Positions 56,629 through 64,000 of a stretch of DNA of 64,000 nt are shown piece after piece. The stretch lies in contig CADCXA010000029.1 in NCBI GenBank assembly GCA_902806565.1, forward strand, positions 434,001 to 498,000. Reading direction: 5' to 3'. This DNA comes from Hypoxylon rubiginosum (Eukaryota > Ascomycota > Sordariomycetes > Xylariales > Hypoxylaceae). The notes below the pieces were generated by a model that was not told where the DNA came from, did not search any database, and worked only from the letters and a program-made list of their open reading frames with translations. Numbering within the stretch: the stretch's first letter is position 1; each line of letters opens with the position of its first letter. The position numbers and the translations under genes were made by a program.

Positions 56629-58790
56629 ATGTCTTTAGATACAGTGAGTGAATGGTATCCGATTTTAAATAGGCCCATTGGAAGCATTTTTTTTTCTCCT
56701 CGTAGGGTAAAATTCTAACAAGATTATAGGTCGAGCAAAACCAGGAGTCACCGGAGACAAAACCGGTCATCCAAGAAACCACCCAAGGGACCCAGCAGGA
56801 ACCTGAGGCGACCAGCCAGGAACCCGACAATGAGGACCAGAAGCCCAAGGAAATGAAGAGCGAGCTTGCCCTTCTGGACAAGAAGTACGACGCCGATGGC
56901 CACAAGGTATACAGACTGCGTGAGGCCAAGACAGATGACGGGAACGCAGACTGGTGGAAGCTCTACGCTCTCACCGAGACCCGCCACTACAAAGAATCTG
57001 GGGGGTTCAAGTGCACGAGACTGCACGTGAACCCGCAGCCCCTGAAGCAGCTACTTGAGGACATCATCGTCGGATTTCCCTATGACCCCGTCGACGCCCA
57101 GCAGGACGTCGACTTCGACCTTCCTGCTTACTGTCTCTTCTTCTACCGAAAGGAGCTGGAAGAAGTGGGCAGCGAGCGTTTCAAGGACGACGAGGCCTCC
57201 CTCGGCCACCTAAAACTGCTCATCGACTGGATCGACAAGGTGCACGAGGAGACGTTCAGGGCCTCCCAGCGCTTCCACAGCAACAACCAAAGGCCGATTA
57301 GCTACGAGCACCTCTGGACGGTATTCCGGCCCGGCAGCCTCGTCTACAATCGCGTCCAGGGCCACCCGCGCGCTTACAAGGTCCGGGGCTTCTGGTACGA
57401 GGACGACAGCGAGCCGTGCCTGGCGATCAGGGTCAAGTTCGTCGATTACGACGGCGAGAAGTTCGGCACGCGCAAGGACTCGTTCCGCATTCCCAAGTAC
57501 TCGGGCGTGATGCGCGCCGAGGACCTCAACATCATGCCCCTCGATTTCCACTCCAACTCGGCCGGGATCCGGGCGCAGCTGCTGGAGCGTGGGCGCCGGT
57601 TCGAGAAGCTGGCCGGCCAGCACTTTATGCAATACGGCGGCGTGGCCATCAAGAGGAACGGTCCGAAATACGACCGGCACAACCTCAGCGGCCGCATCGT
57701 GGTCGACTGCAAGAACTACCAGCGCTTCGAGCCCGACGAAGATTTCGAGCTCGAGGACCTGCCGGGAACGGAGGCGGCCAAGCGGCAGCGTATCATGCGC
57801 AAGTACAACGAAGGCATCGACACCAGCGACGAGATCATCTACGACGAGCTGTCCGAAGAAGAACTGGTCATGGCCAACTCGACGGTGCGCGGGTTCGCGT
57901 TCTCGACCAAGAAGTTTCTAGAGTTCTTCGTGGACAACATCTCTCCCATCAAGTGGGATGAGACCTGCTTCGAGCAGCTGGTCCTGAATCCCACGACGAA
58001 GAGGACGGTGCAGGCCATGGTGTCCGTGCATGCCCGCCGGGGCCAGGACCAGCCCGGATTCGACGACATCGTGGAAGGCAAAGGCAAGGGGCTCGTGATG
58101 GTCCTCCACGGCCCGCCGGGAGTCGGAAAGACGCTGACAGCGGAAAGCGTGGCGGAAGCCGTGCATCGGCCCCTATACATGGTTTCCGCAGGCGATTTGG
58201 GGACCGACTCGTATACCCTAGAGATGAACCTGGGTCGTATCATGGACATCACCAGCACGTGGGGTGCCGTGCTATTGATTGACGAGGCCGACATTTTCCT
58301 TGCGCGCCGCAACTTGAGTGACTTGCAGCGCAATGCGATGGTGACCGTCTTCCTGCGAGTCCTTGAGTGTACGTAACCTCATACCTGTCATCTACGAGCA
58401 GCGAATTGAGACCAACTGACTTTGACTCTTCCAGACTACCGCGGTATCCTCTTCCTCACAACCAATCGCGTGGGTACGTTTGACGACGCCTTTACGAGCC
58501 GTATCCACGTACCCCTTCGGTACTCGAATCTAGACGAGGCCTCGCGCCGCACCATCTGGCGCAACTTTTGCAACCGGGTTCCGGGGGGCGTGGAGATCAG
58601 CGACAAGGAACTTGACGAGCTGGCCAAGCGCGAACTCAATGGCCGCCAGATCAAGAACATTGTGAAGTCTGCCGAAAGCCTGGCGGCGTTTGATGGCCAG
58701 AAGCTCGACTATGCTCAGCTGCAGGCATTCACCCAAGTCCAGGGAGAGTTCGAAAGGGACTGGATGGGGTTCGTTGACGTGGATGAATGA
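56629..58790 (+). CDS. Fungal AAA+ ATPase with DUF7025-type N-terminal region
   Basis: Exons 56629-56643, 56730-58368 and 58435-58790 (introns 86 and 66 nt) give 669 residues. A Gln/Glu/Thr-rich leader is followed by the N-terminal region typical of filamentous-fungal AAA proteins (YEHLWTVFRPGSLVY, YKVRGFWYEDD, PLDFHSNSAGIRAQLLERGRRFE). The AAA+ module has Walker A HGPPGVGKT (near 466), Walker B LLIDEAD (near 522), sensor 1 FLTTNR and Arg-finger-like FDDAFTSRIHVPLRY. A small alpha-helical lid (ELNGRQIKNIVKSAESLA) closes it. These proteins are expanded in filamentous fungi; most have no assigned job. The first exon is only 15 nt. Confidence 0.9.
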
Positions 58791-59735
58791 GTGTAGACTT
58801 ACTGTGAAGTAGCATTGATGCCTCGCAAGGTGTCACAACTGGATGACGTCTTATATATATGCCTAGACTGACCATTGTTATCCAACTAAGATCTTATAGA
58901 CAACTCATGGTTTGCTTATGCGAATCATAGTAGCGCAGCCGTAAACGTGTTCAATCTGCGACTTTGAAGATCCAGGTAGCTCTGAGCCCGACCAGCGGTG
59001 AGGAGCGATATACGCCAAGCAGGAGGCGTTCTACCCCACCAAGTACCTAAACGGGGCTCTCGCCTGGCTGAAAGTACAGCCCAAGTTCCGGTGATTCACG
59101 TCGACGCGCGTCATTTCCGTCAAGGGACAGCCAAGGAGAAAGGTATCGAGGTGCCGAGGCTGGGCCATAAGTACCGTACAGAGACCAGCCAGACAATGAG
59201 CTGTGAGCACGGAAGCTCGGCGCGCTGTGCCCGCACCTGGGCGGCGTCGAGAAGTCGTAGGATTGTCCCGTCCACGGGAGTCGGTTCGGCGCGCGAAGTT
59301 GGCGGTGCAGGGCCCGACGAAAGCTGAATTCGCTAAGGCGGAGGTACCTATATCAAGTATTCCATCATCTCCATACCTGCCGAAATAGGTTCTCGGTGAG
59401 TCCAACGTACCTAATATTAGAGTCGAAACAAAGTAACAGGGGTTAGAGCTCTTCCTTACTAATTGTCAATGCATGCATTCTTGTGTGTTTTAGAATGACA
59501 AATTGGCTTCGCAGGTCGAATGGATTAAGTGCTTCCTATCTCGAAGGCGAGAATATGACACTTTAACAATTTTGTATTGAGATCTAGAGTCTCTAAGAAA
59601 CAGGTATGATTCGTGTCTCATCCTCTAACTCACGTGGTATCCTTTACGTACCGGTAGAATCAACCCAAGCCTGATCCAGATCATGAAGCCACACTATCTT
59701 TTCGAGAATATCACCGAAAGGCGATCTGGACAAGT
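58791..59735. other. Intergenic between convergent genes, no supported gene
   Basis: These 945 bp lie between two 3' ends. ORFs on both strands at 59000-59400 overlap each other and show no recognisable motif, so neither is called. Confidence 0.45.
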
Positions 59736-62700
59736 CTACTCTTCTTCGGACTCATCTGAACCTTCCGAGCCTTCAGATTCGTCTTCTGAGTCATCTTCGT
59801 CGTCGTTCTCACCATCCTCTTCACCGTCTGGCGCCTCTAGACCATAGTCATCACCAAAGTCCGCTAACTGCTTGACTTGCGTCTTGTATCCCATGGTCTG
59901 GAACTCCTTCTCGAGTTTCTATGAGTACAAGTTAGCATGGTATATATAGCCGGGAAATGATGGGGGATGCCTACCTCAACCATTGCCTGTGCACAGCATA
60001 CCACCACATTACTTTTTCCGGGTTCGAACAATGGCAATAACCAGGTCTTCATGGCCTGCTTAATATCTTCGACCGTCACGGTCCTGACCCTGGCAAGCAT
60101 CTTGATGTTGTAGTCGGGATCGAGCCCCCTGACAGCACTGACGATATAGTTCTGCACTGCTGCAGTGGCCAAGGTAGCTTGTTCGTCTGCTAGAGCCATA
60201 ACTAGTTGACTAATAGCACCCTCAATCATAGGCTTCTCAAATTCCACAGTACCGCTTGCTAGGGCCGTAATAGCATCGCGCGCAGCAGCTATCGCCTTCG
60301 ATGCTAGCGGGGATCGATATACCTTGAAATGCAGATACCCTCCATCTAGCTCCTTCGCAAAGTAAGCGCCGTAAGCCAGGCCATTTCCACGGACGGCGTT
60401 CCACAGTGTTCCCTCCACCGTTTCTAGATACTGCATGGCAACAAGGAGAGCCGGTACCGCCGGGTCGGAGAACGAAGTGAGACCCTTTCCTGAACTAATA
60501 GAGTAAGAGCTATCAATTGCTGTCATGGGTACAATTGTGGCACCAACCGAACCAGGATTACGACCTTCTTTGCTGAGAAGAGTATGCGGCTTGATGATAG
60601 GATTAACGGCCTCGATATGCGTATCCAGCGATCCAGAAAGTATGTCCCATGACTTGACAGGGTCGGGTAGTTTGGAATTCGAGACGTCGGCAATGACTAG
60701 GACACGGAGGTTGTCAAAAGTGAAGAGACGCTTTCGGAGTTCTTCGAATTGCGATACTACCGCATCCGGGTCCTTCTCAAGGAGCTTCTTGAGTCGACGA
60801 AGGTACACTGCCTTAACAAGAGTGCGCTTCGCTACCAGCATAGATGACGCCTCGTTATGGATAGCCATTTCCACTTCATTGGTCATCACTCTGCCATCCC
60901 GCTTCGCCTCGGGGACATCAGCAAGCTGCTTCGCAATGCCGGCCTTCAACCGTGTGATATCGAAGACGCTATCAAACATCATAGTACGGATCCATTCGAT
61001 AGCAGTAGCATATTTTTCCGGCTCAACTTGAAGACGGATGAGGATGCTTTCCGAATCTCCAAATTTGCTTCCTGTGTCGAGCGTATAGCTCACTGTGTCC
61101 TTTTCAAGTTCCATAACTACGTCTTCAAATGAGACGCGTTCCCCCTTCCGCTGGATGGGCGTATTGAAAAAGTTGTCGCTGAATATCGAAAGCAAGGGCT
61201 TGTATTCAACGGGAATCTTGGAGGTACCGACATGGACTGCGATATGCACGAAGTTGGTTCTAACATCTTCAAATTGCACAAACAGGGGTAAGCCAGCCGA
61301 GGCCTTGTCGATGGCTTTCTGCGCCGAATTCTCGTTGATTCCGAGCTTTCGCGCCATGCCAGATCGCGCGGTTTGTGACTTGATTAGGTGAATTGATTCA
61401 ACTGCAGGTATTTGCCACTTCTCAAGTAATGAAGCCGGAATGTCAATTTCATTTTGCTTTTTCGCGTCATCAAGTTTTTCAGCCAACTTCTGTAGCCCTT
61501 CCGCGCCAAACTCCTGTTTCCTTTTTTCGATCCTTGCTACTTCATCTTCCTTTAGCTTCGTGGCCAACTGTAGGGATGGTTTCCCAAGGATGGAAATGTG
61601 ATGAGCGTCGGAAATCCACTTCTTGAGGAAGGTACGCCACTGTTCGTCTGTCCACTTCTCCAAGGTATCATATTCCCCGAGGTTGGCAAGATCCTTGAGG
61701 GTTGAACCGTCTCGGCTACCGAAAAGGTAATCCGTGATGATGTTGCTTGAATAGAAGGATTCGGATTCTTCCGCCTGAGCCTTTACCTGCCGTCGCTCCC
61801 TTTGAATGCATTCGTTCATATAAGACATGTCCAATGGTTTGGATGCAACTTCCTTGAGGAGGGAAATAAGGCGTTGTTCGACAAATGCTAGCTTTTCCGT
61901 AGCAACACCAGTTGGTTGTAACCAGATGACGCTGTTCGGTCGAGTATCCCACCAATACGCGATCGAGCTAGCAAGCTCCTCCTTTTCCACCATGACATTC
62001 TCTAGAACTGCGACGGAGGATCCGCACAGATAGGTCAAGAGGATAGTCAACGCTGTTGTCTCAACGACATCGGTGCAGTTAGGCCCAAAAAATCCCACAA
62101 CCATATCACCGGTGGACTCGTCTTCTTCTGGAAATTGGACAGTCTCGATGGTCGTCTTCTTCAGGAGAGGCGGCTGCGCAGACTCTATCCACGGGCGCTT
62201 AAACGGCGCATCCACAGGGGGGATGTCGTTCTTAACACTTTCTTCAAACTCATCCAGGATGCTGAGAAGGTTATTATGGTCGACCTCGCCCACGATAATA
62301 ACACACATATTCCGTGGTTGATACATAGCTCTGTGAAAGCTACGTATCTTCTCCGGGGTTAATACCCGTAGAGCTTCCATCATGCCGCCCGTCTCGTATC
62401 GAAAGCCGACATTTTCCGGATAAAGAAGGCGCCGTGCTTGGATGTCCATGAGCTCTGAGCTCGTGTACTGCACGCCCTGCATCTCCGAGTAAACTACGCC
62501 GGCATCGTTGCCTTCTCCATTGATGTGATGAACCTCGGTCAAACATGCTGCGTCTGTTATGGTGGGTACGATGAGATGTTCGAGATACACAGGTAGGATC
62601 TGGGCGAACCCCTCCCAGCCAGCAGTCTCAAGAGTGTATGCCGTATGATCGGTCGCAGTCCAGGCATTAGTGGTTCCGTAAGCCCTAGACGCCAACTTAT

Positions 62701-62953
62701 CCAATAGACCCTTGTAATGGTAGCTCTTGGAGCCCATAAAGACCAGGTGTTCCAACGTATGGGGCGCACCAGAATCATCGAAGATTTCGGTAGCCAAGGT
62801 GAAGTAGCCGTTTACTTTGGGGCCGACTCGATCAGCCACGACAACCTGCATGCCACTTCTCTCGGACTCATATTGGGTGATGGTGGCGTGAGCATAATCC
62901 GTCTGGAAGCTTTGGATCTTACGAAAGCGCACACTTGAGCCATGAGAACCCAT
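59736..62953 (-). CDS. M16-family (inverted zinc motif) metallopeptidase, large form
   Basis: Exons 59975-62953 and 59736-59918 (56-nt GT-AG intron) give 1053 residues, the double-domain length of the presequence-protease/insulysin class. The inverted zinc site H65-T-L-E-H69 lies in SGAPHTLEHLVFMGS, with the third-ligand region GVVYSEMQG after it. The C-terminal half has the RGNGLAYGAYF block where M16 partners bind substrate. The tail is very acidic (repeats of E, D and S). The pattern fits the uncharacterised cytosolic fungal M16 group related to yeast YOL098C rather than mitochondrial Cym1; no presequence is seen. The first ATG is at 62953. Confidence 0.9.
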
Positions 62954-63204
62954 GGCGACACGCAAGGGCTTAGATAAGATATCGTGGAGATAACTGCTGG
63001 ACTGGTCAGTCTGGCGTCCACATCAATTGAGATAAGAAAAAGGAGGTGAAGAGTGATATGAGGTCGGAGACGACGGTGGATATAAGCATATTGGAACTGA
63101 GTTAAATAATAGTTGAATGGCATTATAGGTGAGCGGATATAGACGTTCTGATGCAGTGATGTTGAGAATGACCACTTAATCAGGCTTAAGGAGTCAAGGT
63201 GCGG

Positions 63205-63478
63205 TCAGGGTACGTCGTAAGTGGTGTCTCCTCGTCCAGTCAGACGCTGCTGGATTTCTTCAGTGAGATGCAAGAAGCATAAGAAATTTCCGCTACTGCA
63301 TCAGATCCTTCCCGCTTCACACCCATTTTGGTCGATGCATGCCCAACTTGACATGGACTCGGACATGTAATAAAATTTCATACCCGGTGGTATTGTCTCG
63401 ATACAAGACAGCAACGACGGCAATGCCAGCGACAAGTGCGGCTACAATCGATGCCTTAACAGATGCCTGACTGATCAT
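63205..63478 (-). CDS. Probable 61-residue single-pass membrane protein
   Basis: Exon 63384-63478 encodes MISQASVKASIVAALVAGIAV and onward (a clear 18-residue hydrophobic helix, then YRDNTT). It joins over an 88-nt GT-AG intron to 63205-63295, giving a polar end (HLTEEIQQRLTGRGDTTYDVP) and a stop. The join is in frame, and the second exon has a plausible amphipathic helix, which is why I accept it. I do not recognise the family. A short N-terminal helix and small size suggest an organelle-membrane microprotein. Its stop is about 250 bp upstream of the M16 gene start, on the same strand. Confidence 0.45.
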
Positions 63479-63485
63479 GATGATT

Positions 63486-64000
63486 CTTTTCAAGCCTCAT
63501 CGACCCCCACACATACCAGCGAGGGGACGGATAGGCACGAGACTGGCTACCTAGGTACGAAAATATGATGGGTTACGGATGACAACCGAAAAGGTTTTGC
63601 GTGGGTAAGATATGTGAGATATGGGCGTGGGTATGAGCATGAGCATGAGCATGAGCATGGGAAATTGTGGTACTCTGTGCTGATCGAGGTCGATCCGGGG
63701 AATGCAAGTCTCGGATGAATCAGTCTGACCTCCCTTCTGACATACCTGTGCTTATGTTGCCGGAAGACTCTGGGGTGTATGGGCTGTCTAGGCTGCCTGG
63801 GCTGTCTGGATGGTGACACGGCAGACTGCCAATTGAACCCAGGTGAAAATCGGAGCAGCTCAGATCTGACCCAAGTTGAAGTGACCAAGGTACGGGTACC
63901 AAAACCAGGCGTCAGCTTGACAGATGGGATGCGTCAGGCACGCAGTAACCCACAGCTCCGTTCTAGGGTATTCAGGCGTAAGGCGTAAGATACGCGGTCA
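63486..64000. other. Window end, non-coding with short repeats
   Basis: There is no supported ORF. A hexamer array (gagcat, four copies, about 63635-63658), the palindrome tacctaggta (63548-63557) and a ctgcctgggctgtctgg-type repetition (63783-63812) are visible. Confidence 0.45.

Noticed and set aside
59000..59405. Two overlapping ORFs on opposite strands between the ATPase and the M16 peptidase
   Set aside because: Neither has a motif, intron logic or a start context that favours it.
1..64000. CRISPR arrays, operons, riboswitches and phage-type systems
   Set aside because: No spaced direct repeats or bacterial gene organisation; the spliced genes show a fungal nuclear genome.

Overview
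The window is nuclear DNA from a filamentous ascomycete. Genes have short GT-AG introns of about 48 to 124 nt. Their products are typical of fungi: Trm61, SmD3, CysRS, TrpRS, a CipC-like protein, GMC oxidoreductase, P450, MFS transporters and an M16 peptidase. A 6.9 kb block that is almost pure A/T carries the signature of repeat-induced point mutation (RIP). A sordariomycete, perhaps Xylariales, is my best guess, but no ribosomal or barcode sequence is present to confirm it.

From 0 to 10.6 kb the window is a conserved housekeeping block. It holds TRM61 and CysRS as a divergent pair, a cipC-like stress gene, then SmD3 and TrpRS as a second divergent pair. All are intact and their introns can be placed to the base.

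From 10.6 to 26.3 kb most genes are dying or dead. They are a methyltransferase remnant behind an A7G17 tract, a D-2-hydroxyacid dehydrogenase with one in-frame TAA, and an isopropylmalate-synthase-like gene (15143-24014, minus strand). That gene is split by a RIP-degraded LTR retrotransposon (16406-23319) flanked by the 5-bp repeat catag. A zinc metallopeptidase pseudogene follows. Intact here are a small secreted protein and a fungal secondary-metabolism type methyltransferase (24334-25418). The dehydrogenase, the IPMS-like gene, the methyltransferase and the secreted protein are all on the minus strand. They could be the remains of a keto-acid elongation/reduction pathway; this is inference.

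From 26.3 to 48.2 kb single accessory genes are separated by long spacers. These are a candidate inverted-repeat element (27524-28438), a lysine-rich orphan protein, a nitrilase, a disordered orphan, a DHA1-type MFS transporter, an aminoglycoside-phosphotransferase-like kinase, a small-protein gene with TGA where Trp is expected, a GMC oxidoreductase, a secreted class-2 lipase, a broken JmjC-like gene and two alpha/beta hydrolases. Two tRNA-like sequences have good A and B boxes but no canonical fold.

From 48.2 to 64 kb there is an MFS transporter pseudogene, then a P450 and a P-loop sulfotransferase-like gene on the same strand. After these come a fungal AAA+ ATPase, a large M16 metallopeptidase and a probable 61-residue membrane protein. 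Long intergenic stretches are noted where nothing could be supported. All functional calls come from reading translated sequence against remembered family patterns; no search was run.
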